DNA of 64,000 nt from CAVSWT01 sp963746735 (GCA_963746735.1 CAVVCO010000016.1:124001-188000); one strand, 5' to 3'. Positions 1 through 9,116 are shown, numbered from the stretch's first letter. Notes: generated from the sequence alone by a model not told the origin. Numbers and translations are program-made.

Positions 1-1763
1 CAATTATTCTGAGCATTTCTGATTCATGCTTTTTACCTTTACTCTCTTCAACCTTTTCAAGATGTAAAGTTGATTCAAGTTCTTTACTGACTTCTTGAGC
101 AAACTCTTTTACTTTATCCGAAGGAAGATTAGGATTTAATTTCTGCTGAATAGTTTTTGCAAGAACTTCTGTCATTTTAATAAATTGTGCATTGCCGCCA
201 TTTTTTAATTCATCAATTTCAAGAATATTTGAATTTAGCCCAAGCTGCTCAGAAATTTGTTTAGCAATTGCTACATTATCCCCGGTTACCATTTTAACAT
301 TTAATCCAAGTTCTTTAGCTTCAGATATTGTTTCTTTTGCATCATCACGTGGTGGATCGTAAAGTGGAATTATTCCAACAAATTTAAATTCTTGATCTTC
401 CCCTTTTTTAATTGCTGTTCCAAGTGTTCTATATCCTTTAGCTGCAAATTCATTAACTGTTTTTGAAACCGCATCTCCATCAATACTTTTTGAAGATAAT
501 TTAATTATAACTTGAGGAGCGCCTTTTGTTATAATTAATTTTTCCTCAGCATTACGAACTAATGCTTCAGTCCTTTTATTTACCGGATCAAACGGAGTAA
601 ATTTTTCTACTTTATAATTTTTTAGTTCATCATATAAATTATTTTTTTTAAGGTAATCAAAAACCGGAATTTCAATCGGATCACTATTTTCTTCCTTTAG
701 ACGAAAGAGCAGCATAAATCATTAAATCTTTAACACTAAAATTTGAATATGTAACCGGTTCTGCTACAGTCATTTGATTTTTAGTAAGTGTACCGGTTTT
801 ATCAGAACATAAAATATCTATCCCGGCAAGCTCTTCAATGGATGCAAGTCTGCTTACAATAGCTTGTTTTTTAGAAAGCACAATTGCACCGACCGCCATT
901 GTAACAGTCAAGACAGCTGGTAAAGCAACCGGAATTGCAGCAACAGTAAGAACCAAAGCAAATCTTAATATGTCAATCATATTTTCATGTCTGTATAGTG
1001 CAGTTAGAATAATTAATACAACCATGAAAATTGTTATGAATATTAAATAGTTACCTACTTTTATAACCATCTTTTGGAAATGGCTTTTCTGTTCTTTTTC
1101 TGCTTTTGCAACAAGTGAAACTGTTTTGCCAAAGAAGGTATTTAATCCGGTTAACGTAACAACTGAAATCATCTCTCCTTGCTTAGCAACAGAATTTGCA
1201 TATGCTGTATCATTCGCATGTTTAGTTACCGGCAATGATTCACCTGTTAATGCCGCTTGATCAATTTGAATATAATCTCCTTCAATCAGCTTAACATCTG
1301 CCGGAAGAATCTCACCTATCTTTATTTTAATTATATCTCCAGGGACAAGCTCTTTGGCATCAATTGATTTGAATACTCCATCGCGTAAAACTGTAGCCTT
1401 CTTTGCCAGCTTTTGTTTGAGCACACTCAAAGCACTTAAAGCTTTACTCTCCTGCCACAAATCGATAACAGCATTTACCAAAAGCAAAGTAGTTATAATT
1501 CCGAAGTCTTCCCATTTTTGAACTGAAGCAGAAAGTATTGCTGCAATTTCAATCATCCATGGAATTGGTCCCCAGAATCTCCTTAAAACTCTATGTAAAA
1601 AAGTTTCTTCTTTTTCCGGGATTTCATTCAACCCATATTTTTTAATTCTTTCTTTTGCTTCGGAATCTGTCAATCCTTTTTCTTTGTTGGTATTTAATTC
1701 TTTTAAAACTTCATCTATAGTTTTAGATTGATAGGGATTTTGATTCGGATTATCAGCATACAT
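1..1763 (-). CDS. Plasma-membrane-type proton-efflux P-type ATPase (P-IIIA), frameshifted and cut by window edge
   Basis: Cation-pumping ATPase of the inner membrane, closest in layout to H+-ATPases of plants, fungi and some bacteria. The N-terminal 359 residues read cleanly: cation ATPase N-domain, the family segment RFWGPIPWM (63-70), actuator motif TGES (173-176), and phosphorylation motif DKTGT with Asp321. The frame then stops near position 684. The P and N domains continue in another frame down to position 1 (for example a KGAPQVI segment and a TGDN hinge). Removing one G in the AAAGGAAG run near 700 restores one frame. The C-terminal membrane domain lies outside the window. No partner gene is visible. 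Function as H+ rather than another cation pump is inferred from the family. Confidence 0.88.
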
Positions 1764-1918
1764 TTTAATTCTCCATAACTAAATCTTACTTGTCATATAT
1801 AATCATATATAAATTTCGTAATAATAGTTCTAAAATGGACTGTCGTTCAACTCGAACATTCAGTAAAAATGAGTTTTATTTCAAGCTTCTTACTTTCAGG
1901 TGCCAAGTAAAACTTTAA

Positions 1919-2116
1919 TCATCTATATATTTTTTGTAAAACTGATTTTGGTGCATTCTCGATCGAAGTAACCTCCAGCGGTATGCTCTTTCTAGCTGTA
2001 TATCTGCGTCTAAACCATTTTCTGTAATCTGTATTCAAATTTGTTTGTAAGAACATTGAAACAAGGCTAATTGAAGCCATAATTGTTGCAATCCCAATAA
2101 TTAAAATCACTTGCAT
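1919..2116 (-). CDS. Small single-pass membrane protein, hypothetical
   Basis: A 65-residue product that I do not recognise. One hydrophobic helix lies at residues 2-23, followed by a basic cytoplasm-type stretch (YRKWFRRR) and a short polar tail. A good GAGAGG ribosome site precedes the ATG. It lies about 150 bp upstream of the P-type ATPase on the same strand, so it could be co-transcribed with it. The positive-inside pattern suggests N-out, C-in topology. A real gene is likely from the ribosome site, but no function can be given. Confidence 0.45.
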   Translation of the reverse strand: MQVILIIGIATIMASISLVSMFLQTNLNTDYRKWFRRRYTARKSIPLEVTSIENAPKSVLQKIYR

Positions 2117-3036
2117 ATTGACCTCTCGTTTCCTTTGATTATTTGAATTATTAACTAACTTTGTTGCTATTTAACATTTGGAACAAGTTCGAACATTTTA
2201 ATTAGAGTCCGGAAGATTTAACCAAATTCTATTTCAACTTCTCACAATTAACCAATCTCGTTTAATTAGTTCTAAGAAGTAATAATCTTTATGAACAAAT
2301 TTTAATCAAATTACTTTTCATAGACTTGCTAATAAATTAATAGTTCAAACATTTAAAGAGATTCTATAAAATAAAATGCCAAATACTAAATAATGTTTTA
2401 TCCTATTTTTCAAGTATTAATCACAAAGGTAAAGCGATATTTCGCAAAAAGACGATCACTTATTCGAAATAAAATAGTTGAAGATAGATGATCGGTCTTT
2501 GTCCAAACGGTAAGTAATTGAGCCTGTCGATATCATAACTAAACTATTTACTAGGTATATAAAATGTCTAGTTCATTTAAAGGATGTATGCATTGAATAA
2601 AAAACATATGAATTTGGAACGGTTAGTTCGGTACTCAACTAAAACTGAATTATACCAAAATAATGGTTTTATAATACTCTGAATTTACTATGACTCTTTC
2701 CGGTTTTATATATTCGTAGGGATCATACTCAATTAAATTTATTCGATAAACATCTTTTTACACACAGTTCTCTTTGATTGGTAACTGATGTAAAATATTT
2801 TTAAGTTGCGAATTGAGTATACCGAGTAATATTGGTGTCACCAAAGATCTTCTAATCTTATTAACAGTTAAATTATTTAAAAACAAATTAAATTAATCAT
2901 TGGAACACAATTGTTAAGATTGGCCACATCATAGCGCTTTAATTAACGAATTGTTACGTTGAATATTTGTTTGGGGACCTGAATAAGAAATATGGTAGAA
3001 TATTTTTAAAGAATTTTTTTGGAAGGAAACTGAATA
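2117..3036. other. 920-bp gap with no recognisable gene
   Basis: Very AT-rich and interrupted by stops in all frames. I see no tRNA, no hairpin followed by a T-run, and no long direct or inverted repeat. Its right end carries the GGAAGG ribosome site of the next gene. The stretch may hold promoters for the divergent flanking genes, but none can be placed. Confidence 0.5.
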
Positions 3037-3708
3037 ATGACTAATCCTAATATCAATTCTATTTATATCATCTCTTATCTAAATATGAGGCGTATGATTG
3101 GCATCCTAGGAATTGGATTGCCACTAATTGTTGTAATGGGTGGCTTAATTCAGAACAGAGGCTTTTTAGGTGATTCCATTAGCAGCTATTATTATACAAA
3201 TATGCACGATTTCTTTGTAGGACTTATTTGTTCTATGGGACTTTTTCTGATATCATATAGAGGTTACCAACGAATTGATCATAACACTGGAACTATCAGT
3301 GGGATATTAGCACTTGGAACCGTATTTTTTCCAACTGCAAATGGTAAAAGTGAAATTATCAAAGTAGGCGTATTCCAAATAAATGATAATATTTCACGCT
3401 ATATTCACCTATCATTTGCGTCATTATTCTTGATATCTTTGGCCTTCATGTCAATATTTATTTTTACCAGGAGTGGGAGTGAACCATTAACAAAGGAGAA
3501 GAAGAAAAGAAATTTAGTATACATGATCTGCGGTTATATAATATTGTTCTCAATATTATGTATGACTGTTTTTGAGATAGCATTACAAAATACTTTTATT
3601 GCAACTCTCAGACCGATATTGATTCTTGAATCATTGTCCTTACTGTCCTTTGGAATTTCCTGGCTTATAAAAGGTGAGACATTTTTTAGAGACAAAAAAT
3701 TGAATTAG
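3037..3708 (+). CDS. Six-helix integral membrane protein, DUF998-like
   Basis: A 223-residue inner-membrane protein with about six hydrophobic segments (near residues 20-37, 58-76, 88-103, 122-143, 158-178 and 186-206). The segment DSISSYYYTNMHDFFVG between helices 1 and 2 resembles a conserved loop seen in DUF998-like and related uncharacterised membrane proteins. That assignment is from memory of the pattern, not from a search. The start is supported by GGAAGG eight bases upstream. It stands alone on the plus strand between AT-rich gaps. No function can be assigned. Confidence 0.7.
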   Translation: MTNPNINSIYIISYLNMRRMIGILGIGLPLIVVMGGLIQNRGFLGDSISSYYYTNMHDFFVGLICSMGLFLISYRGYQRIDHNTGTISGILALGTVFFPTANGKSEIIKVGVFQINDNISRYIHLSFASLFLISLAFMSIFIFTRSGSEPLTKEKKKRNLVYMICGYIILFSILCMTVFEIALQNTFIATLRPILILESLSLLSFGISWLIKGETFFRDKKLN

Positions 3709-3928
3709 CAACTTAGATTATTGGGAAAAAGTTTTATTTCCCAATTCAATCTTGCTGCAATAAAATTGTTTATAGCTCTATGCTAGTATTTTATTTTGTT
3801 AGTCGACCTGATATCATGAATTTTAAACTTCTTCTCATCTATTTCAGAATCTACTTACATTCTTCCAATATTCCGCACATAAATAATGTTTTAATTAAAA
3901 ATAAAATGAAAAATTCACCCAAGGTGAT

Positions 3929-4267
3929 TTAATCAAAGATTTCATTTTTATTCTTAGAGCTTCTAATTTTTGATATATATTGAAAAGAAGTTGCAACATT
4001 ATTTAATGAAACAAAAGCACCAGATAATAAGAAGTTGACTTTAACGCCAGCTGCCCGCAAGTGGAGTTTACTTCTATAGAATTCAGTCAGTAAATATTGT
4101 ACAAACAAGTACGATGTGATTGATAAAGTAAAAATGAATTTATAGTATACTAATTTTATAAAAATCAATAGACTAAATTTGATTTGCTTTCGTAACTCGA
4201 GGTGTAAGAATATTATAAACAATTTTAGTAAATAGTTATTAATTAAGGGAATAGTAGGAGTCGCCAC
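3929..4267 (-). CDS. Doubtful hydrophobic ORF
   Basis: A 112-codon frame with a GTG start, 32 bp downstream of the 76-residue small-protein gene. It has two hydrophobic stretches in its first half and a basic second half. No ribosome site is convincing and I recognise no family. It could be the distal gene of the small operon or a chance frame in AT-rich DNA. I list it because nothing else explains this stretch. Confidence 0.22.
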   Translation of the reverse strand: MATPTIPLINNYLLKLFIIFLHLELRKQIKFSLLIFIKLVYYKFIFTLSITSYLFVQYLLTEFYRSKLHLRAAGVKVNFLLSGAFVSLNNVATSFQYISKIRSSKNKNEIFD

Positions 4268-4299
4268 CTTACAAATTTATTGTTTACTAATTTATTTCA

Positions 4300-4530
4300 T
4301 TATTCGAATCCATCTAATTTGCTTTTTAAGCACTTAATAAACTCTGAATGTGAACCGCCCTCTTTTAAATGAACACTGCATTTTCTAACAGCATGTTCCA
4401 CTAAAAAAATATCCATGAATGGGAATTCAGACTTTATTGCTTTAACAATAAAGTCTGAGTCAAAGATGTTATTATCTATTTGTTTAGTTGAATCGGTATT
4501 GAACAAATCATTAAGATTATTCCAACCCAT
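4300..4530 (-). CDS. Small acidic protein, hypothetical (regulon member)
   Basis: A 76-residue soluble protein with a strong AAGGAG ribosome site. Its layout resembles the 81-residue protein at 7605-7850: an acidic N-terminus, then a D..F(I)xKxI..EFP core, then a lysine-rich segment with a phenylalanine near the end. The two may be distant paralogues. Both genes are preceded at 50-70 bases by the same GGTAnTTATACTGATT element, which suggests shared control by the nearby two-component system. It has two cysteines (in RKCSV and IKCLK) and no export signal. Function unknown. Confidence 0.6.
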   Translation of the reverse strand: MGWNNLNDLFNTDSTKQIDNNIFDSDFIVKAIKSEFPFMDIFLVEHAVRKCSVHLKEGGSHSEFIKCLKSKLDGFE

Positions 4531-4594
4531 TTTTATCTCCTTTATTAGGTTTTAAGAAGTATATTTCTATGCTAAGTAATAATCAGGGTAAAAG

Positions 4595-4610
4595 AATCAG
4601 TATAAGTACC
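4595..4610 (-). promoter_or_regulatory. GGTAnTTATAC dyad, copy A
   Basis: On the minus strand this reads GGTACTTATACTGATT, about 65 bases before the start of the 76-residue small protein. It matches three other copies at 5733, 7902 and 7940. The half-sites GGTA and TATAC face each other across a TT centre. It is a candidate operator for the LuxR-type response regulator encoded at 5757-6425. Confidence 0.45.
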
Positions 4611-4650
4611 ATTAATTTTTTTAGGCGGGTGTATACGGGATTAAATAGAA

Positions 4651-5235
4651 TTAAATACTTTTTAGCTCAATTTTTTTACTATTATTAACATTATAAAAAG
4701 AAAAATAAACAGCCAATAAAAGTTCAAAAATTGAAGTTAAATAGAAGTATAAGTATCCGGTTTTAACAACCGTGATATAAAATAAAAATTTGATAATTAA
4801 TGAAAGTTCAAAAAGGATAAAGAATATATAGAATAGGTTTAATTTCGAACTACTAAATGTTATTACAATAAAATCTTTTAGTAGTTTATAGAAAATAATT
4901 ATATGGTAAGTTATCAGCACTATATTATTAACCATGAAACTGCTCTTGAAAAAAACTAAGACAGCCAAACTTATTATATCTAGTGCAACAGCGAAAAGTA
5001 GATTTGTAAAATTCTTTTTATCAACTATTATCACATATGCTAAAAGAAAATTAAGAAATGCATATGGATAATCTGCATTTAACTTAAAAAAATAATAGAT
5101 AATATTTGCAATTGGATCCGCTAATGCCATGATTAAGAAATAATGGAAATATTTGGTGGAGTATTGCCTAAAAGGTGGGAATAGCCAGAAAAAAATATCT
5201 GTATAAATTATTGCGTGTAATATGTTATTATTCAT
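4651..5235 (-). CDS. Polytopic membrane protein, hypothetical
   Basis: A 194-residue integral membrane protein with six or seven hydrophobic helices separated by short polar loops, and a basic tail (KKIELKSI). The frame extends further upstream, but the ATG at 5235 (MNNNILHAI) fits better: it overlaps the stop of the preceding exported-protein gene by 8 bases, typical of translational coupling. No cofactor ligands or transport motifs are evident. The coupling suggests it works with, or anchors, the exported protein at 5228-5677. I do not recognise the family. Confidence 0.6.
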   Translation of the reverse strand: MNNNILHAIIYTDIFFWLFPPFRQYSTKYFHYFLIMALADPIANIIYYFFKLNADYPYAFLNFLLAYVIIVDKKNFTNLLFAVALDIISLAVLVFFKSSFMVNNIVLITYHIIIFYKLLKDFIVITFSSSKLNLFYIFFILFELSLIIKFLFYITVVKTGYLYFYLTSIFELLLAVYFSFYNVNNSKKIELKSI

Positions 5236-5677
5236 CAGGGGAACAATTTGGGGGACATCCAGAGGATAAATCCAAAGTAAAATTTCCATTAGAAATGGTT
5301 AAATCACTATCTCTTTGCTCTATTTTTGTAATACTGTTTTCGCCTTTATTTAATAATTCTTCTACGATGTTCAAACTAAATAATTGGACTACTTGATCTG
5401 CCTTTAATTCAGTTCCCTCAGAGTATAAATTTTTTCTATTATCCCCTAAAATATACAATTTACCCTCAAAAATTGAAAACATTAAATATTTACTTGTTTG
5501 CTGGCAATAATATCTTAGTTGTTCTGTCTTAATTTCTTTTGAAATTCTGACAGGCCCATAAAGCGAGTCAGCTTCACTTTTAGTAAAAATCTTTCCAGCA
5601 GCATAAGTTGAATTGATTAATGCATAGCTAAAAATAAATAAATATAAAGTTGAAATATAAATTGAATGAACTTTCAT
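5228..5677 (-). CDS. Exported protein, hypothetical
   Basis: A 149-residue protein with a signal peptide (basic MKVHS, then about 15 hydrophobic residues, cleavage near STYA-AG). The mature part begins KIFTKSEADSLYG and is mostly strand-like; it ends in a short Cys-Pro-rich tail (CPPNCSPDE). The start at 5677 is chosen over two upstream ATGs because AAAGGA sits six bases before it and the signal peptide then begins cleanly. It heads a two-gene unit with the membrane protein at 4651-5235 and lies just downstream of regulatory dyad B. It is likely a periplasmic component controlled by the neighbouring kinase/regulator pair. Function unknown. Confidence 0.62.
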   Translation of the reverse strand: MKVHSIYISTLYLFIFSYALINSTYAAGKIFTKSEADSLYGPVRISKEIKTEQLRYYCQQTSKYLMFSIFEGKLYILGDNRKNLYSEGTELKADQVVQLFSLNIVEELLNKGENSITKIEQRDSDLTISNGNFTLDLSSGCPPNCSPDE

Positions 5678-5732
5678 TTTTAATCCTTTCATTTTAGGAA
5701 GAAAACTAAGGAAAGAGTCATTCAAAAAAATC

Positions 5733-5744
5733 GGTATAAATACC
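5733..5744 (-). promoter_or_regulatory. GGTAnTTATAC dyad, copy B
   Basis: GGTATTTATACC on the minus strand is an exact inverted repeat (GGTAT / ATACC around TT), followed by GATTTTTTT. It sits 13 bases past the response-regulator stop and about 56 bases before the exported-protein start. It suggests that this downstream unit has its own promoter under the same control as copies A and C. Confidence 0.5.
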
Positions 5745-5756
5745 TAGTTTAGAAGA

Positions 5757-6425
5757 TTAATGAGAAGTTCTTTTAGACCTAGAATATTCCATCGCATATC
5801 TAATTAATTCAGGTAGGGATCTTAAATTTAGTTTGCTTATTAGATTTGATCTATGAGCGTCAATAGTTCTTTTACTTAAACGAAGTTTATCAGCCATTTC
5901 ATAACTGGTTAATCCTTCACTTAACATTAGCAAAATAGTCTGCTCTCTTTTAGTAATGTTCATTGTGATATCAATGTCGGTTTTTCTTCTGCTTTGAAAT
6001 TTCCTAATTAATTCCACAATTTCTACGTCATTTAAACTATAAGCAGTTCGTCCATGATAAACATTATTTAAAGCAGTGAAAAGTTCAGTTCTATTAATAT
6101 TTTTATTTACAAGCCCCAGACCTCCCGCATTATAGCAAGCATATATGTATTCTTCGTTTTCGTACATAGAGAGAAATAAAATTTTAGCAGATGCATTTAT
6201 TTTAATTATTTCTTTAGCGGCTTGAATACCTGAAATTTTAGGCATTGATATATCAACCAGCATAATATCCGGGTTCAAATTTTTGAATAATTCAATAAGC
6301 TCTTCGCCATTTTCAGCTTCTGCTATTACATCAAATTCTTCAGAGCTTCGTATAATTTCAATAACACCGCTCCTAAATAACTTATGATCATCAGCCAGGA
6401 TTATTGAAATTTTTTGTTCTTTCAT
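5757..6425 (-). CDS. NarL/FixJ-family response regulator
   Basis: A 222-residue two-component regulator. The receiver domain has the acidic pair in ILADDHKLFRSG, the phosphorylation site in DIMLVDISMPKISG, and the conserved Lys near the end of the domain (GLVNKN). The C-terminal LuxR-type helix-turn-helix reads LTKREQTILLMLSEGLTS and then KRTIDAHRSNL. The start MKEQKISII at 6425 lies 35 bases inside the end of the kinase gene; an in-frame ATG nine bases earlier is possible. The overlap with its kinase implies an operon and coupled translation. Likely targets are the GGTAnTTATAC dyads at 4595, 5733, 7902 and 7940, which would include its own operon. This is an inference from position. Confidence 0.9.
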   Translation of the reverse strand: MKEQKISIILADDHKLFRSGVIEIIRSSEEFDVIAEAENGEELIELFKNLNPDIMLVDISMPKISGIQAAKEIIKINASAKILFLSMYENEEYIYACYNAGGLGLVNKNINRTELFTALNNVYHGRTAYSLNDVEIVELIRKFQSRRKTDIDITMNITKREQTILLMLSEGLTSYEMADKLRLSKRTIDAHRSNLISKLNLRSLPELIRYAMEYSRSKRTSH

Positions 6426-7605
6426 TACGCTCATGTTCTTTTGGGAATTGAATATAAAGAATGGTACCATTATTTAAAGAGGAATCAATTTTAGTTTTCC
6501 CTCCTAAATTTTCTACTCTCTCTTTAAGGTTAAATAATCCATAACCTATGTTGCCGTTTGTTTTATCTTTTGTAGATTTTAAATTGAAGCCGATACCATC
6601 ATCAGATACTATTATTTTAATATTGGAAGTTGTTTCAACCAACTGAATGTTAAAATTTTTTGCATGTGAATGCTTAACAATATTATTTATTGCTTCCTGA
6701 ATTATTCTGTATATATATAGTTCTAGTTTAGGAGTTAACCGTTCCTTTAAGCCGGTTATATCCATAGTACTTTCAATTCCACTTTCTAGAGAAACTGATT
6801 TACATAAATAATTCAATGCTGGCTCTAGTCCCACTTCCTCCAATATTTTTGGTTTCAAGTTGTAGATCACTCTCTTCAAGTCTTTAATTGTGCCATCAAA
6901 CAATTCTTCAATAATTTGAACTTCACCATTTATTGATTCATCTTTTTTTAAGTCAAGGAATTTTTGCATTTTTAATTTCACAAATAACATATTTTGACCT
7001 ATACCGTCATGCAATTCCCTGGCTATTCTGTTACGTTCTTCTTCCAGCTTATTATTAAGGTGTATCGAAAGCTTTTTAAGACGATTTGAAGTCACTTTTA
7101 ATTTGTCTTCAAATATTTTTCTTTTACTAATGTTATGGAAATATATTTGAGCTATTCCCAAATTTGAATTGCCCCTTATTGAAATTAGATAATATCTTCC
7201 TTTAAAATATGTTTCTTGTGATACAAGCTCATTATTCTCAATCCATAAAGATAAATTCTTTTTTAGTTCCGGTAATAATTGTAATAGATTTTCATTATCT
7301 AATTCAGAAAAATCAATTTGCTGTGCCGCTGCTTTGTTAAGATAAATTAATTCACCCTTATTATTAATTCTTATAACAGGATCTGGATCAAGGTCGGCAA
7401 AAAGTGCTAGTAGGCGAACTTGCTTCAGCTCAAGCTCTTGCTTTTCCAATAAATGCTTTTTATTCAAAGGGTATATAATATATTTAATGAATATTATAAC
7501 TACAGCAAATATTACTACTGTAAATGCTACTGAATAAAAAACCGGATTATTTGGGTTTAAAAGAAGATCTTTGAATAAAGATATATCATTACCGTTATTA
7601 TACAC
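6391..7605 (-). CDS. Sensor histidine kinase (PAS, HisKA_3, HATPase), NarX/DegS type
   Basis: A 404-residue membrane-bound kinase. One transmembrane helix lies at about 24-45 and a PAS domain at about 68-165. A dimerisation/phosphoacceptor helix carries ARELHDGIGQ with His199. The HATPase domain shows an N-box (IIQEAINNIVKHSH), a G1 box (VSDDGIGF) and GYGLFNLKERV. The start is GTG and overlaps the TAG of the upstream small gene by one base. With no large sensory loop, the PAS domain probably senses an internal or redox signal. It pairs with the overlapping response regulator. Confidence 0.9.
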   Translation of the reverse strand: MYNNGNDISLFKDLLLNPNNPVFYSVAFTVVIFAVVIIFIKYIIYPLNKKHLLEKQELELKQVRLLALFADLDPDPVIRINNKGELIYLNKAAAQQIDFSELDNENLLQLLPELKKNLSLWIENNELVSQETYFKGRYYLISIRGNSNLGIAQIYFHNISKRKIFEDKLKVTSNRLKKLSIHLNNKLEEERNRIARELHDGIGQNMLFVKLKMQKFLDLKKDESINGEVQIIEELFDGTIKDLKRVIYNLKPKILEEVGLEPALNYLCKSVSLESGIESTMDITGLKERLTPKLELYIYRIIQEAINNIVKHSHAKNFNIQLVETTSNIKIIVSDDGIGFNLKSTKDKTNGNIGYGLFNLKERVENLGGKTKIDSSLNNGTILYIQFPKEHERNERTKNFNNPG

Positions 7606-7850
7606 TAAGCAAAGTTAACTTGTTTTTTTATTTCGTTTATAAATGATGAGATAAAATCTTTTTTCTTACGTGGTGCTGAAACAGTATTATTTGTAGAATC
7701 CAAACTTTTATACAACACATTTTCATTTGTCTCAGGAAATTCATTTATCAATTTTTTAATAAAAAAATATTTATCCTGGTATTCGCTGATATCAATATAA
7801 TCGGATAATAATATATCATCCAATATATCTTTTAATTTATCATAATCCAT
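7605..7850 (-). CDS. Small acidic protein leading the two-component operon
   Basis: An 81-residue protein with an excellent AGGAGGAG ribosome site. The N-terminal half is strongly acidic (DKLKDILDDILLSD); the C-terminal part is basic (RKKKDF...NEIKKQ). It shares the FI.KLI.EFP core with the 76-residue protein at 4300-4530. Its stop overlaps the kinase GTG start by one base, so it is the first gene of a small protein-kinase-regulator operon. An accessory role in signalling, such as a kinase modulator, would fit but is only a guess. Confidence 0.6.
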   Translation of the reverse strand: MDYDKLKDILDDILLSDYIDISEYQDKYFFIKKLINEFPETNENVLYKSLDSTNNTVSAPRKKKDFISSFINEIKKQVNFA

Positions 7851-7901
7851 ATCTCCTCCTTCTTCTGCCCAAATTTATAATAAAATAATTTTAAAAAAAT
7901 C

Positions 7902-7913
7902 AGTATAACTACC
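7902..7913 (-). promoter_or_regulatory. GGTAnTTATAC dyad, copy C
   Basis: Minus-strand GGTAGTTATACT followed by GATTTTTTT, about 52 bases before the first gene of the kinase/regulator operon. This spacing matches copies A and B and suggests autoregulation. Confidence 0.5.
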
Positions 7914-7939
7914 TAATTTTTAAAATGTGGATAACTTAT

Positions 7940-7951
7940 GGTAATTATACT
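7940..7951 (+). promoter_or_regulatory. GGTAnTTATAC dyad, copy D, facing the other way
   Basis: Plus-strand GGTAATTATACT followed by GATTTTTTT. It is the mirror of copy C, 26 bases away. It could drive transcription rightward toward the candidate RNA at 8206-8390, or act as a second site for a bound dimer. Confidence 0.45.
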
Positions 7952-8205
7952 GATTTTTTTAATTGTACATTTTTCTATAATTGAACTAGAAATTTAATAT
8001 ATGTTATTATTAAAGCATTTAGGTTGATATTAACCCGGTTAGTAAAACATTTAAGAAAATAATTAAATAACAGTCACAGTTTGATCACAATTTAAAACCA
8101 ATATTAAATTAAACGAAAGGAAGTTTTTGCACAGGATAAAATAAAAGTTTTATATAAATAATTCATGTTGAATTATATTTCCTTATAAAGCCTTTCATCA
8201 TATGG

Positions 8206-8390
8206 TGTTGGAGGGCGTGGACGATCTGCAAATTCAATTGCATGTATTAGCCAGGGGGTAGCTAGGCAGGGTTTGAATGAAATATCTGCACGCCCTATTC
8301 ACTGTGTATTTTTGGTTTACTGGCCTTTATTTTTAGCAATTCGTCATATGTCCATTTAACCGTTGCATAAACAGCGACGGTTTTTTTATT
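8206..8390 (+). ncRNA. Candidate structured RNA ending in a terminator
   Basis: This non-coding stretch is visibly more GC-rich than its surroundings. AGGGCGTG (8212-8219) pairs perfectly with CACGCCCT (8289-8296). Inside lie a TGCAA/TTGCA hairpin, a GCC/GGC pair around a G-run, and a GCAG/CTGC pair. It is followed by a rho-independent terminator. I cannot match it to a known RNA family. It could instead be a dispersed repeat or cassette remnant. No ATG-initiated frame with a ribosome site covers it. Confidence 0.35.
8358..8390 (+). terminator. Rho-independent terminator
   Basis: AACCGTTGC and GCGACGGTT form a nine-pair stem (one G-U) around ATAAACA, followed by T5ATT. It ends any plus-strand transcript from the 7.94-8.35 kb region; no protein gene precedes it on this strand. 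Confidence 0.7.
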
Positions 8391-8424
8391 TTATATTATC
8401 TAATTCTAATAAAATATATTAATA

Positions 8425-8988
8425 ATGGAAATTACAAAAACATTATATGTCACCAACCAAAAAGATTGGAGGAACTGGTTAAAAGAGAATTATAAAACTG
8501 AAAGGGAAATTTGGCTAATCTATTATAAAAAAGACTCAGGGAAACCAAGAATTCCTTATAATGACGCAGTAGAAGAAGCGTTATGTTTTGGATGGATTGA
8601 CAGTACCACAAAAAGGATTGATGAGAAAAAATTTGCTCAAAAATTTTCTAGAAGAAATCCTAAAAGCAGTTACTCACAGCCAAATAAAGAAAGATTACGA
8701 AAACTTGTTAAACAGAAGAAAGTGACTAAAGAAGTTTTGAATTCAATAGGAGATATCCTTGATAAAGAATTTGTAATTCCAAAGGATATCTTAGAAGAAT
8801 TAAAAGCAAACAAAAAAGCCTGGGAGTATTTTCAAAAATTTCCTGAAGCTTATCAAAGAATTAGAATTGGATTTGTTGATGGCTCTAGAAACAGGCCTGA
8901 TTTCTTTCGTAAAAGATTAAATTATTTCCTGAAGATGACAGAGAAAAATAAAAAATTTGGCTTTGGAATAGACCAATTTATGGGATGA
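8425..8988 (+). CDS. YdeI/OmdA-family protein
   Basis: A 187-residue cytosolic protein of the YdeI (OmpD-associated) family. Typical features are the N-terminal W.+WL..N......+W..Y.KK pattern, then EEALCFGWIDSTTKRID, the FSRRNPKSSYSQ motif, and a C-terminal helical region rich in Lys and Phe. Family members have been linked to stress or antimicrobial-peptide resistance, but the biochemical role is not settled. Length is normal. It is monocistronic, shortly after the terminator at 8390. No clear ribosome site is seen, which is common in AT-rich leaders. Confidence 0.85.
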   Translation: MEITKTLYVTNQKDWRNWLKENYKTEREIWLIYYKKDSGKPRIPYNDAVEEALCFGWIDSTTKRIDEKKFAQKFSRRNPKSSYSQPNKERLRKLVKQKKVTKEVLNSIGDILDKEFVIPKDILEELKANKKAWEYFQKFPEAYQRIRIGFVDGSRNRPDFFRKRLNYFLKMTEKNKKFGFGIDQFMG

Positions 8989-9116
8989 ATAACTTTTATA
9001 AATTCTTTTCGCTATCGCAATCTTTGCTAAACAATTTTTTTTATTAAAGAATTAATAATTTTTATATATATTTAACACCTAACTTCAAATCGAAAAATTA
9101 ATTTTAAATTATTATT

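Noticed and set aside
684..1763. Programmed frameshifting as the cause of the recurrent +1 breaks
   Set aside because: The sites share no slippery sequence or downstream structure and occur in unrelated genes; sequence error is simpler.
5175..5396. Plus-strand 73-codon frame
   Set aside because: It overlaps two coupled minus-strand genes with better starts and ribosome sites.
8230..8250. Minus-strand CTAATACATGCAA resembling the start of 16S rRNA
   Set aside because: The match is only about a dozen bases and the flanks do not fit rRNA.
8206..8360. GTTGGAG and ATTTAAC as possible integron attC core sites
   Set aside because: One core does not fit GTTRRRY/RYYYAAC, the spacing is wrong, and no integrase or second cassette is seen.
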